DNA of 64,000 nt. Origin: Actinomadura syzygii. GTDB taxonomy: Bacteria > Actinomycetota > Actinomycetes > Streptosporangiales > Streptosporangiaceae. The notes beneath the pieces are model-generated. The model saw nothing but the letters and a program-made list of their open reading frames with translations. It made no database searches and was not told where the DNA came from. Positions within the stretch are counted from its first letter, which is position 1; each line of letters begins with the position of its first letter. The DNA lies in contig NZ_VSFF01000002.1 in assembly GCF_008085905.1 (NCBI RefSeq), forward strand, positions 62,001 to 126,000, written 5' to 3'. Both the position numbers and the translations under genes were made by a program. Below are positions 52,106 through 60,536 of this stretch, piece by piece.

Positions 52106-53400
52106 GCCGGCGGCTGACGATCAACCTGGCGGTCTTCGCCGGGCTCGCCGTGCTGATGGCGGTGTGGGCGTTCAGCAACGTCATCCGGTTCGACTTCATC
52201 GACCGGCCGTACCACATCACGGTGGAGTTCGAGTCGTCGCCGGGCCTGCACCCGAACTTCGAGGTCGACTACCTCGGCCTGCGGGTCGGCAAGATCGACT
52301 CGGTGAAGCTGGCGAAGGACCGGGTCGTCGTCCGGCTGGACATCGACCGCGGCGTCAAGATCCCGCAGGGCGTGCGGGCGGCGGCGGCCCGCAAGTCGGC
52401 GGTCGGCGAGCCGGTGGTCGAGCTGACCCCGGGGCCCGGCAGGGCCGGGGCGCCGCCGATGCGGCCGGGCACGGTGATCCCGGTGTCGCAGACCAAGGTC
52501 CCGCCCAAGTACGGCGACCTGTTCGGCGCGGTCATCGACACGCTCAAGGCCATCGACCCCGACGACGCGAAGGTGCTCACGCACGAACTGGCCGAGGGCT
52601 GGTCCGGACGCGAGGACTCGCTCCGCCAGATCATCAACGGCGGCGACGACCTCACCAAGACGTTCGCGGAGAACACCGAACTGCTTGACGGCCTCACCAA
52701 GGACCTCGGCCGCGTCACGAGGGTGCTCAACCAGAACCGCGGGTCGCTCGGCGCGGGCGTCGACAATCTTGCCGCGCTGATCCAGGCGCTCAGCCAGGTG
52801 CGCGGCCAGATCGCCGAGCTGCGCGACCGGGGGCCCGGCCTGCTCGACACCGTCAACGACCTGCTGGACAAGACCGAACCCGACTTCGGCTGCGCCGTGG
52901 ACGCGCTCGGCACGTGGGGCCTGTCCCGCTACAACCCCGACTACCTGAACGACCTCAGCAACACGTTCAAGTACGCGCCGCAGTTGAAGGTCGTGCTGGA
53001 CAACGTGATCGGGGTCGACCAGGGCAAGCCCGTCCTGAACGTCGTCTTCCAGGTGACGTTGAAGAAGCTCGCGACGGTCGAGTACAAGTACCCGCTGGCG
53101 CAGCCGCGGGTGAACAAGGTGCCGACCTGCCCCGGCGGGCGGATGCCCGCCGACACCAGGCAGAAGCCCTACAAGGCGAAGGATCCGGGCGAGACGATCC
53201 CCACCCACAATCCTTCGCTCGACCAGAAGAACCTGCAGGCCAGGAAGGCCGCGAACAACGGCGACGGGCCTTCCGGCGGGCCGCCGGCGTGGCTAGTGTA
53301 CGTGCCCCCGGTCATCGCCCTGCTGGTGCTGATCAGGGTCATGATGGGCTCGGTGCCCGTGGTGTCCCGCCTTGCCCGGCTGCGTCGGCGCAAGGACTGA
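52102..53400 (+). CDS. Mce protein, position F, with C-terminal membrane helix
   Basis: 432 residues. N-terminal anchor INLAVFAGLAVLMAVWAFSNVI; Mce domain ITVEFESSPGLHPNFEVDYLGLRVGKIDSVKLAKDRVVVRLDIDRGVKIPQGVRAAAARKSAVGEPVVELTPG; helical region; a segment with two Cys (FGCAVDALG, PTCPGGRMP); and an additional C-terminal helix WLVYVPPVIALLVLIRVMMG with a basic tail. A second membrane helix is uncommon in mycobacterial MceF, and would return the chain to the membrane. Start overlaps the previous stop (ATGA). Confidence 0.92.
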   Translation: MSRRLTINLAVFAGLAVLMAVWAFSNVIRFDFIDRPYHITVEFESSPGLHPNFEVDYLGLRVGKIDSVKLAKDRVVVRLDIDRGVKIPQGVRAAAARKSAVGEPVVELTPGPGRAGAPPMRPGTVIPVSQTKVPPKYGDLFGAVIDTLKAIDPDDAKVLTHELAEGWSGREDSLRQIINGGDDLTKTFAENTELLDGLTKDLGRVTRVLNQNRGSLGAGVDNLAALIQALSQVRGQIAELRDRGPGLLDTVNDLLDKTEPDFGCAVDALGTWGLSRYNPDYLNDLSNTFKYAPQLKVVLDNVIGVDQGKPVLNVVFQVTLKKLATVEYKYPLAQPRVNKVPTCPGGRMPADTRQKPYKAKDPGETIPTHNPSLDQKNLQARKAANNGDGPSGGPPAWLVYVPPVIALLVLIRVMMGSVPVVSRLARLRRRKD

Positions 53401-53424
53401 CCCCAACCGCGAGGAGTACCCGAA

Positions 53425-54429
53425 GTGACAGCCAAGACCACCAAGGGCGAGGCCGTCGAGGACGAGGCGGTCCCGGCCGAGGAGGACGCGGCGGCCGAGG
53501 CGTCGGCGGAGGAAGCGGAGGCGTCGACCGAGGAGGCGGCGGCCGTCGTGCGGAAGGCGCGTCCGGCCGCCAGGCGGAAGCGCCGGGTCCGGGTCATCGA
53601 GGTCATCGACGACGAGGACCTGGACGACGTCCTGGAGGCGCTCGACGCCGAGGACGCGGCCGAGGAGGCGGAGGAAGAGCCCGCGCCCCGTCCCGTCAAG
53701 GCGAAGCCGAAGCCGGTCGCCAAGCCGAAGCCGGCCTCGACCGCGAAGACCGTGAAGGCGCCGCCGAAACCGCGCCCGTCCGTGGAGGACGCGCAGGAGC
53801 CGGACGAGGAGCCGCGCGCCGCGGGGCAGACGGTGTTCGGGCTGGGCGTGCCGCAGGCGGTCGTGGTGGTGGTGCTTGTCGCGCTGCTGGCGAGCCTCGC
53901 GCTCTGGCAGTGGCGCAGCGCGAGTTCGCAGTCGTCCAAGCAGGACGAGCGCGAGGCGGTGAGCAAGGTCGCGTTCGCCTACGGGGACAACGCCTACAAC
54001 TACAACGCCGGGAACTACCAGGCGCAGGCCGCGAAGGTGCAGAAGTTCATAGCCGGGGATCTGCTGGAGGAGTACAAGAAGAACGTGCTTCCGGGCGTGG
54101 CCAGTGCGCTCCAGGCCAACCCGCAGATGGTGCTGACCTCGAAGACCCACCAGGTGTTCGTGGGGAGCGTCGACGGCCGGTTCGCCACGGCGGTGCTCAT
54201 GCTGGACCTCACGTTGAAGACCAAGAGCGGCGCGGTCGACGAGCCCGCGACGCTGCTGCGGCTCTCGCTGGGCAAGATCGACGGCGCGTGGAAGATCACG
54301 CAGCAGTACCCGTCCGGCATCAACGACCAGAACAGGAACCGTCAGCAGGGCGGGCTGCCCGCGGTCCCGGGCGGCGGCGCGACGTCGCCGACGCCGAAGG
54401 CCGAGAAGAGCGACAAGCCCAAGAACTGA
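53425..54429 (+). CDS. Mce-associated membrane protein (Mam/VirB8-like domain)
   Basis: 334 residues from a GTG with GAGGAG upstream, 24 bases after the last mce gene. A long charged Ala/Glu/Lys/Pro cytoplasmic region (residues 1-140, with acidic DDEDLDDVLEALDAEDAAEEAEEE and a KPKP repeat), one transmembrane helix (AVVVVVLVALLASLALW), then the conserved Mam domain: SKVAFAYGDNAYNYNAGNYQAQAAKVQKFIAGDLLEEYKKN... MVLTSKTHQVFVGSVDGRFATAVLMLDLT. Such proteins stabilise Mce complexes (the OmamA group). Confidence 0.87.
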   Translation: MTAKTTKGEAVEDEAVPAEEDAAAEASAEEAEASTEEAAAVVRKARPAARRKRRVRVIEVIDDEDLDDVLEALDAEDAAEEAEEEPAPRPVKAKPKPVAKPKPASTAKTVKAPPKPRPSVEDAQEPDEEPRAAGQTVFGLGVPQAVVVVVLVALLASLALWQWRSASSQSSKQDEREAVSKVAFAYGDNAYNYNAGNYQAQAAKVQKFIAGDLLEEYKKNVLPGVASALQANPQMVLTSKTHQVFVGSVDGRFATAVLMLDLTLKTKSGAVDEPATLLRLSLGKIDGAWKITQQYPSGINDQNRNRQQGGLPAVPGGGATSPTPKAEKSDKPKN

Positions 54430-54441
54430 CCGGAAACCGGA

Positions 54442-54480
54442 CGCGACCACCCCGGGCGGAAGCCGCACGGGGTGGTCGCG
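54442..54480 (+). terminator. Terminator of the mce operon
   Basis: CGCGACCACCCC (54442-54453) pairs perfectly with GGGGTGGTCGCG (54469-54480), 12 bp with a 15-base GC-rich loop, 12 bases after the stop of the Mce-associated gene. Confidence 0.75.
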
Positions 54481-54522
54481 CGTTATGCGGACGACCGGAA
54501 CGCACGACGAAGGCAGGGCATC

Positions 54523-55020
54523 ATGTCGACCGTGACGAAGCCGCAGGATGGGCGGGGCGCGGTCGTCCCCGACGCGCTGGTGTACGAGTTCGGCGCGCTG
54601 CTCAGCGTGGCCTCGGCGCTGGAGCGCATCGCGGGACGCGAGCTGGAGCGCCGCTGCGGCATCCGGCACGCCGTGTTCGAGGTGCTGCTGAAGCTGTCCC
54701 GGCCGGGCGAGGGGCCGCTGACGATGGGCGACCTCGCCGCCGACCTGATCCTGACCAGCGGCGGCATGACCCGGATCGTCGACCGGATGGAGGAGGCCGG
54801 GTTCGTCCGCCGGACGCAGGCGCCGGGCGACCGCCGCCGCCAGCTCGTGGAGCTGACCGCCGCCGGGCGCGCGAAGCTGGACGAGGCGCTGCGCGTGCAC
54901 GCCGAGACGCTGCGGGAGCACTTCGCCGGTCCGCTTCCGGACGAGCAGCGCCGCGTCCTGGTGGACGCCCTCCGCACCCTCCGGGCGACGGCCCGCGCGG
55001 AACTCGGCGCGCTGCACTGA
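54523..55020 (+). CDS. MarR-family regulator
   Basis: 165 residues from the ATG at 54523 (AAGGCAGGG upstream). Winged helix: AVFEVLLKLSRPGEGPLTMGDLAADLILTSGGMTRIVDRMEEAGFVRRTQAPGDRRRQLVELTAAGRAKLDEALRVHAETLREHF. It lies just beyond the mce terminator on the same strand, so it may be separately transcribed. With the MarR gene at 44.2 kb it brackets the mce operon; whether either controls mce is not shown. Confidence 0.92.
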   Translation: MSTVTKPQDGRGAVVPDALVYEFGALLSVASALERIAGRELERRCGIRHAVFEVLLKLSRPGEGPLTMGDLAADLILTSGGMTRIVDRMEEAGFVRRTQAPGDRRRQLVELTAAGRAKLDEALRVHAETLREHFAGPLPDEQRRVLVDALRTLRATARAELGALH

Positions 55021-55075
55021 AAGTCCTGGCCCGTCCCGCCCCGTCCGGGGGTTGTTCGACCTGCCTCCTTGGTGG

Positions 55076-55107
55076 TTAGGTATGCCTAAGTTAGGCAACC
55101 CTAACTT
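55076..55107. promoter_or_regulatory. Iron-box-like operator (DtxR/IdeR/DmdR type)
   Basis: Alternating TTAGG and CCTAA half-sites: TTAGGTATGCCTAA (55076-55089) and the 20-bp palindrome AAGTTAGG-CAAC-CCTAACTT (55088-55107). They sit 20 bases before the GTG of the DUF2470 gene, overlapping its likely promoter. The half-sites match the actinobacterial iron box TTAGGTTAGGCTAACCTAA, though the spacing is not exact. Confidence 0.65.
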
Positions 55108-55126
55108 CATGACCGGAGGAGGCACG

Positions 55127-55921
55127 GTGGCGGGAGCGGAGACCACGCGGAGCACGCGGACCGGGCAGGGGCCCACGGCGGCGGAGCGCGCCCGCACCCT
55201 CGCCTACGGGATGGCGGACGGCGTCCTCACCGCGCCCGGCGCCCCCCGCGAGCCCGTCCCCGCGCACACCACCGACCGCGGCGGGCGGCCGCTGCTGCTG
55301 GTCCGGTCGACGTCGCCGGCCCGCGCCGCGCTCGCCGCCGCGCCCGCGGGCACCCCGGGCCCGCCCGCCACGCTGCGGGTGTTCGACGTCGCGCCGGTCG
55401 CGCTCGCCGACCGGGTCCGCGGCCGGGCCCGGCTGCGCGGCCGCCTGACCGAGGTCCCGGCGGACGAGCTGCGCGCCGCCGCGCTCCGCCTCGCGCACGC
55501 GCACCCGCGTCCCGAACTGCTCGACCTCGCCGCCCCGCACGAAGGCGACCGGGAGTGGACGATCCTCGCCCTCGACGTCGAACAGGTCGAGATCGAGGAC
55601 GCCTGGGGCAGCGCCACCCTCGAACCGGAGGAGTACGCGGACGCCGCGCCCGACCCGTTCGTCGCCGTCGAGGCGGGCATCCTCACCCATCTCGACAAGT
55701 GCCACCGCGACGACCTGACGCGGATCCTGCCGGACGCGGTGCCGCCCGGACCCGTCCGGCCGCTCGGCCTCGACCGGTACGGACTGTGGCTGCGCTGCTC
55801 CGCGCCGCCGCCGCGCGGCCCGTCGTCGTTCGATCTGCGGGCGCCGTTCGCCGAACCGGTAAGTGATCTCCACGGCCTGCGGCGCGGGTACCGACGCCTG
55901 TTCGCGCGCGCAACCCCGTAG
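55127..55921 (+). CDS. DUF2470 domain protein (HugZ-like), probably iron-regulated
   Basis: 264 residues from the GTG at 55127; GGAGGAGG lies 4 bases upstream, and an ATG at 55109 is less likely. The N-terminal half resembles the FMN-binding split-barrel fold (RPLLLVRSTSPARAALAAAP, VFDVAPVALADRVRGRARLRGRL), and the C-terminal half is DUF2470 (FVAVEAGILTHLDKCHRDDLTRIL ... LGLDRYGLWLRC ... FAEPVSDLHGLRRGYRRLF). HugZ-type proteins degrade haem; the iron-box-like site fits haem or iron acquisition. Substrate not proven. Confidence 0.8.
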   Translation: MAGAETTRSTRTGQGPTAAERARTLAYGMADGVLTAPGAPREPVPAHTTDRGGRPLLLVRSTSPARAALAAAPAGTPGPPATLRVFDVAPVALADRVRGRARLRGRLTEVPADELRAAALRLAHAHPRPELLDLAAPHEGDREWTILALDVEQVEIEDAWGSATLEPEEYADAAPDPFVAVEAGILTHLDKCHRDDLTRILPDAVPPGPVRPLGLDRYGLWLRCSAPPPRGPSSFDLRAPFAEPVSDLHGLRRGYRRLFARATP

Positions 55922-56068
55922 CGAACCCGTACCACGTACGTACCCGACCCGCACGTACGCGCCCGACATGGCGGTGATCTCCCGGATGGTGCGCGGGGGT
56001 CCCGAAGCGAGATGCTCTTTTCACCGGCCGAGGGACATCGACCGTCTCCCGACCGGAACGACCCGATC

Positions 56069-56165
56069 GCCGGCTCGCCCTCGCGGGGTGGGTGAGCCGG
56101 CGACGGGAACCGTACCGGGCGCCGGGGGCGCCGGTGCGCCCCCGGCCGGGCCTTCGGCCCCGGTG
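56069..56165 (+). terminator. Cluster of three hairpins after the DUF2470 gene
   Basis: Hairpin 1: 56069-56080 with 56090-56101 (12 bp, one G-T). Hairpin 2: CCGGGGGCGC (56122-56131) with GCGCCCCCGG (56136-56145), loop CGGT. Hairpin 3: GGGCC (56148-56152) with GGCCC (56156-56160). They occupy the middle of the 380-base gap 55922-56301. That gap also holds an ACGTACGTAC / ACGTACG repeat near 55936-55958; otherwise nothing. Confidence 0.5.
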
Positions 56166-56301
56166 GGGGCTCCGATGGGGTCGGGGGACCCAGCGGGACG
56201 AGCGGGTGGTCCGGCGCCGCGAGAACGACGGGGGCGCGGTCCGGGCCACTGCTCGCGATTGGCCGTTTCCGGTGGCCGGGGCCGGGACGCAGGCTGGGGA
56301 C

Positions 56302-57483
56302 ATGACCGGACATCATCCGCAGACCCGAGCCGTCCACCCGCCGGTGCTCCAGCCCGCGGGGAGCCGTCCGCTCGGGGTGCCGATCTACCAGGGCCACCTT
56401 TTCGCGTTCGACGCCGCCGACGACCTCGCCACCGCCTTCACCGGTCCGGACGAGGCGTACATGTACGCGCGGATGAGCAATCCGACCGTCCGCTCCCTCG
56501 AACAGGCCCTCGCCGAACTGGAGGGCGGGCGGGGCACGCTCGCCACCGGGTCGGGCATGGGGGCCGTCAACGCCGTGCTGATGGGGCTGCTGCGCGGCGG
56601 CGACCACGTCATCGCGCAGACCGCCCTCTACGGCGGGACGTTCGCGCTGCTCCAGGACCTCGCCGAGCGGTGGGGCGTCGACGTGACCCATGTATCGGGC
56701 GACGATCCGGACGAGGTGCGGGACGCTCTCCGACCCGAGACCCGCCTCCTCTACCTGGAGACGGTCGCGAACCCCACCACGCACGTCACGGACCTGCCCG
56801 CGATCACCGCCGCCCTCCAGGGAACGGACGTGCTGACCGTCGTCGACAACACCTTCGCGCCGCTCCTATGCAGGCCGATAGAGCACGGCGTCGACATCGT
56901 CATCCACTCCACGACGAAGTACCTGAGCGGGCACGGTGACGTCATCGGCGGCGCCGCCGTGTTCGCCGACTCGGAGGTGCACCATCGCGTGTGGCATCAC
57001 GCCGTCGAACTGGGGTCCGTCGCCGACCCGTTCGCCGCGTGGCTGACCGTGCGGGGGCTCGCGACGCTGCCGCTGCGTGTGGCGAGGCAGAGCGAAACCG
57101 CGCTCGACCTGGCGCGCCGTCTCGCGGCGCATCCGTCCGTCGCGCGCGTCCACTATCCGGGGCTCGCCGAGCACCCGCAGCACGAGGCGGCGCGGCGGCT
57201 GCTGCCGGACGGGTCCGGCGGCGTCCTCGCCTTCGAGCTGACCGGCGGACGGGAGGCCGGACGGGTGTTCTCCGACGCCGTCCGGCTCATCTCGCTCGGC
57301 CCGTCGCTCGGCAGTGTCGCGTCGCTCGTGATGCACCCGGCGAGCACGTCCCACCGGCGGATGGACGCAGCGTCCCTCACCGCCGCCGGGATCGGCGAGG
57401 GAACCGTGCGGCTGTCCGTCGGGTTGGAGCACCCGGACGACCTGTGGGCCGACGTCGAGCAGGCCCTCGCCAAGGTCGGCTAG
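56302..57483 (+). CDS. Trans-sulfuration PLP enzyme (cystathionine/methionine gamma-lyase family)
   Basis: 393 residues from the ATG at 56302 (frame open from 56092). Cys/Met-metabolism PLP family: TRAVHPPVLQPAGSRPLGVPIYQ, YARMSNPTVRSLEQALAELEGG, SGMGAVNAVLMGLLRGGDHVI, LYGGTFALL, VDNTFAPLLCRPIEHGVDIVIHSTTKYLSGHGDVIGG with the PLP lysine in STTKY, SLGSVASLVMHPASTSH. Likely a gamma-lyase or related C-S lyase; the exact substrate cannot be read from sequence. It adds to the cysteine/sulfur theme of the window. Confidence 0.88.
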   Translation: MTGHHPQTRAVHPPVLQPAGSRPLGVPIYQGHLFAFDAADDLATAFTGPDEAYMYARMSNPTVRSLEQALAELEGGRGTLATGSGMGAVNAVLMGLLRGGDHVIAQTALYGGTFALLQDLAERWGVDVTHVSGDDPDEVRDALRPETRLLYLETVANPTTHVTDLPAITAALQGTDVLTVVDNTFAPLLCRPIEHGVDIVIHSTTKYLSGHGDVIGGAAVFADSEVHHRVWHHAVELGSVADPFAAWLTVRGLATLPLRVARQSETALDLARRLAAHPSVARVHYPGLAEHPQHEAARRLLPDGSGGVLAFELTGGREAGRVFSDAVRLISLGPSLGSVASLVMHPASTSHRRMDAASLTAAGIGEGTVRLSVGLEHPDDLWADVEQALAKVG

Positions 57484-57510
57484 GCCACGGTCGGCTAGGC
57501 CACGGTCGGC
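57474..57510 (+). repeat. Short tandem repeat at the 3' end of the trans-sulfuration gene
   Basis: GGTCGGCTAGGCCAC occurs twice in tandem plus a third partial copy (GGTCGGC). The gene's TAG stop (57481-57483) lies in the first copy. Confidence 0.8.
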
Positions 57511-57537
57511 CAGCGAGGTCGGCGAGGGCAAGACCGC

Positions 57538-58707
57538 CTAGAGGTAGAAGCCGGTCGCGGTGGCGGGCGCGTCCCGGTTCTCGGGACGCCGCTCGCCCTT
57601 GCGGAGCGCCGCCAGCTCGGCGAGCGTCGCGCCGTCCGCCGAGATCTCCGCGGGGTCGGCGTCGGTGCCGTCCAGCCAGGCCACGGACTCGGCCCGGGTG
57701 AGCCGTCCGACCTCGATCTGCGCGAGGCAGCGGCCCGGACGGACGACCGCCGGGTGCAGCATCGCGAGGTCCTCGTTCGTGGTGATCGCGACGAGGACGT
57801 CCCGGCCCTGCCCGAGCATCCCGTCGGTGAGGTTCAGCAGCCGCGACAGGCCCTGGCCCGTCGACTGCTTCGCCTCGCCGCGGATCAGCTCGTCGCAGTC
57901 CTCCAGGACGAGCAGCCGCCAGCGCCGGTTCTCGTCGTCGTCATCGCCGTCGCCGACCGCGACCTCCATCAGGTAGCTGGGCGTGCCGAACAGCGCCTCC
58001 GGGTCGAGGACGCAGTCGGACTGGCACCAGTCCTTCCAGGCGCGGGCGAGGGCGCGCAGCGCCGTCGTCTTGCCGGTGCCGGGCGGGCCGTGCAGGAGCA
58101 GCAGCCGTCCGGACACGTCCTCGCGGGTGAGGGCCATGACCTCGTCCAGCGCCTTCGCCACCTGCGCGGTGTAGTTGCCGCGGATGGCGTCCCACGAGTC
58201 GGCGGTGATCGCGCGCTCGTTGCGGACGGGCCCGTGCGTCCCCATGTGCCAGAAGCCCATCTCGACGCTGGACTCGTCCACCTTCGGCGGCTCGGTCGCG
58301 TCCTTCACGGACGTGTCGAAGACCTCCTGCGCGAGCTCCTCGCTCACCGCGGACACGGCGAGGTACGCGACGCCGCTCTTCCACCGGTTCGTCAGCAGCG
58401 TCCAGCCCTCGCCCTCGGCGAGGACCGACTCCTTGCCCTTCTCGTGCGCGACCCGCACGACCCGGGCGTCGGCGGGACGCAGCGGCGCGTCCGGGCGGAC
58501 GTTCTCCAGCCGCGTCGACCGCGACCAGGGCTGCTCCCCGGACGCGAACGGGCGCAGCGACAGGACGTCCATGACGTCGGCGGGCGAGTTGTTGTCGCTG
58601 AGGTTGAAGACCACGGGCAGCGTCGACTCGGCACCCGGGTCCGTGACGTTCTCCCTGGGCTCGACGAGATGAAGGACTTCGCGCGACCTCTCCTGCGACG
58701 TGGTCAT
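57538..58707 (-). CDS. AAA ATPase with DUF5925 domain
   Basis: 389 residues from the ATG at 58707 (MTTSQERSREVLHLV). N-terminal DUF5925 region (LPVVFNLSDNNSPADVMDVLSLRPFASGEQPWSR, ESVLAEGEGWTLLTNRWKSGVAYLAVSA), then one AAA+ module: Walker A LLHGPPGTGKTTALRALA, Walker B RLLVLEDCDELI, sensor AITTNEDLAMLHPAVVRPGR. An acidic insertion GDGDDDDENRR precedes Walker B. The domain pair is common in streptomycetes; its role is unknown. It converges on the trans-sulfuration gene. Confidence 0.85.
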   Translation of the reverse strand: MTTSQERSREVLHLVEPRENVTDPGAESTLPVVFNLSDNNSPADVMDVLSLRPFASGEQPWSRSTRLENVRPDAPLRPADARVVRVAHEKGKESVLAEGEGWTLLTNRWKSGVAYLAVSAVSEELAQEVFDTSVKDATEPPKVDESSVEMGFWHMGTHGPVRNERAITADSWDAIRGNYTAQVAKALDEVMALTREDVSGRLLLLHGPPGTGKTTALRALARAWKDWCQSDCVLDPEALFGTPSYLMEVAVGDGDDDDENRRWRLLVLEDCDELIRGEAKQSTGQGLSRLLNLTDGMLGQGRDVLVAITTNEDLAMLHPAVVRPGRCLAQIEVGRLTRAESVAWLDGTDADPAEISADGATLAELAALRKGERRPENRDAPATATGFYL

Positions 58708-58759
58708 ACCGAGAATGATCGAGGTCGGCGGTGGACAGCGTCCACTCAATTAGCGGCTG

Positions 58760-59521
58760 TCAGTCGTCTTCGCGGGCGGCGCGGCGGGCCTCGGCCTCCT
58801 CCAGGTCGAGCTTCTCCGCCTCCTCCGGCGTCGGGGCCGTGCCGCCGAGGTAGGCGGGCTGCCACCAGGTCTCACCCGGTTTCGGGACGTCCGGGTACTC
58901 CCGCTGCGCCTTCTCCAGCAGCTCCGAGATCGCGGCGTGCAGGTCGAGGGTGATCTGGTCGTAGTCGTCGCCGCGCTTCGGGTACATGGGCTCGCCGACG
59001 AGGATCGTCACCGGCACGCCGCGCTGCAGCAGGCGGCGCTTGTGGCCCTTCGTCCACAGCCGCTGCGGGCCCCAGACCGCGACCGGGATCAGCGGCACCT
59101 TGCCCCCCACCGCCATCCGCACCGCGCCGTTCTTGATCTCCTTCACCGTGAACGAGCGGCTGATCGTCGCCTCCGCGAACACCCCGACGATCTCGCCCGA
59201 CTTCAGCGCCCGCAGCGACGCCGCGTAGGACGAGGCGCCCGCGTCGCGGTCGACCGGGATGTGCTTCATCCCCCGCATCAGCGGCCCGCCGATCCGGTTG
59301 TCGAAGATCTCCTTCTTGGCCATGAACCGCACCAGCCGCTTCGCCGGGTGCGCGGTGAGGCCCGCGAAGATGAAGTCGAGATAGCTGACGTGGTTGCTGA
59401 CGAGCACCGCGCCGCCGGTGCGGGGGATGCGGTCGGCCCCCTCCAGACGGATCTTGATGTTCAGGACTTTGAACACGGCCTGAGCGGTCTTGATCACCGG
59501 CGGGTACACGATTTCGGGCAT
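58760..59521 (-). CDS. 1-acyl-sn-glycerol-3-phosphate acyltransferase (PlsC family)
   Basis: 253 residues from the ATG at 59521. Acyltransferase blocks: NHVSYLD (H-x4-D, residues about 41-46), FMAKKEIFDNRIGGPLM, VFAEATISRSFTVKEIKNGAVRMAV (FPEGT-like block III altered to FAEAT) and VPLIPVAVWG. It acylates lysophosphatidate or a similar lipid at the inner membrane. The wax ester/TAG synthase at 61.6 kb is functionally close. Acidic Glu/Ala-rich C-terminus. Confidence 0.9.
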   Translation of the reverse strand: MPEIVYPPVIKTAQAVFKVLNIKIRLEGADRIPRTGGAVLVSNHVSYLDFIFAGLTAHPAKRLVRFMAKKEIFDNRIGGPLMRGMKHIPVDRDAGASSYAASLRALKSGEIVGVFAEATISRSFTVKEIKNGAVRMAVGGKVPLIPVAVWGPQRLWTKGHKRRLLQRGVPVTILVGEPMYPKRGDDYDQITLDLHAAISELLEKAQREYPDVPKPGETWWQPAYLGGTAPTPEEAEKLDLEEAEARRAAREDD

Positions 59522-59669
59522 GTGAGCACCGTACTTGCTCCCCTCATGATCAGCGAGCGTGGGCGGCCTTCGCGATGGATCGCACAACGGGCCGGAAACC
59601 TGAGAAGGTAAGGGGGTGACGTGATCCGCTGACGGCCGAGAGGGCCCCGAAGGGTGAAAGGGGATGAGC

Positions 59670-60527
59670 ATGGAACCGTTGGACGCGGCGGCGGACGTGC
59701 ACGCGCTCATCCGCGACGTGCTTCCCGCCCTGGCGCCCAGCGCCTGGTTCGACTCCGGCACCTCCGAGGTCGTCCTGCCCGTCGGCCGTTCGGAGGCCCG
59801 CGCCTCCAGTTGGACGGTGCTGGAACGCTGCGCCCGGGCCCCCCGCTCGGCGTGGCCGCGGGTGGTCGACGAATGGGTCCGCGAGGTCGGCGACCGCGCG
59901 TTCCTCGCCGTGGGGGAGATGGAGCTGTTCGGCGACGTCCGGGAACTGCTGCGGCTGCGCATAGTGCCGAAGCTCGCGCCCCGCGACCGGGAGGGCCTCG
60001 TCGTCGTCCCCGCGGGCGACCACTTCGACGCCATGGTCATGATCGAGCACCCCCGCTACGGCGGCCCCCTCACGAAGGCCCGCGCCGGGCTGCTCGGCCT
60101 GCACAAGCTCGGCTACGTGATGACGAACACGCACGACCGCGAGCTGGCCGACGTCGCCGTCCGCGACCAGCCGCTCCTGCCGGGACGCAACGTCCGCGTC
60201 GTCTCCAAGCCGGGCAGCCGCTACGTGTCGGCGCTGCTCAGCGAGGTCGACCAGTTCCTCCCGTGGCCGAACGAGCACGGCGCGCTCGTCGGCGTCCCCT
60301 GCCACAGCACGCTGCTCCTTTACCCCATCACCTCGACGGCCGTCCGCGAGGTGCTCCCCGTGTTCTCCGACGTCGTCCGCGAGATGCACGCCGACGCCGA
60401 CGACCCCTGCGCCCCCGGCGTCTACTGGAGCCACGGCGAACGCCGCCTGACCCCCCTCTCCGCGAGCCCGGAGGCGTCCGGCGAGTTCGCCACCCTCCTC
60501 CACCGCCTCCCCGACGACTACACCTGA
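59670..60527 (+). CDS. Conserved hypothetical protein, DUF1444-like
   Basis: 285 residues. GAAAGGGG at 59656-59663 abuts an ATG at 59664 but is correctly spaced for the ATG at 59670 (MEPLDAAADVHALIRDVLPAL), so I use the latter. Soluble, no signal. Segments of note: EVVLPVGRSEARASSWTVLERCARAPRSAWPRVVDEWV, LLGLHKLGYVMTNTHDRELA, and EHGALVGVPCHSTLLLYPITSTAVREVLPVFSDVVREMHADADDPCAPGVYWSHGERRLTPL. The last is reminiscent of DUF1444-type proteins and of the partial gene at the right edge. Function unknown. Confidence 0.7.
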   Translation: MEPLDAAADVHALIRDVLPALAPSAWFDSGTSEVVLPVGRSEARASSWTVLERCARAPRSAWPRVVDEWVREVGDRAFLAVGEMELFGDVRELLRLRIVPKLAPRDREGLVVVPAGDHFDAMVMIEHPRYGGPLTKARAGLLGLHKLGYVMTNTHDRELADVAVRDQPLLPGRNVRVVSKPGSRYVSALLSEVDQFLPWPNEHGALVGVPCHSTLLLYPITSTAVREVLPVFSDVVREMHADADDPCAPGVYWSHGERRLTPLSASPEASGEFATLLHRLPDDYT

Positions 60528-60536
60528 GCGACCGCA

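Noticed and set aside
55936..56165. Possible SAM-type riboswitch before the trans-sulfuration gene
   Set aside because: The hairpins do not show the conserved SAM-I, SAM-II or SAM-IV core sequences; simple GC hairpins explain them.
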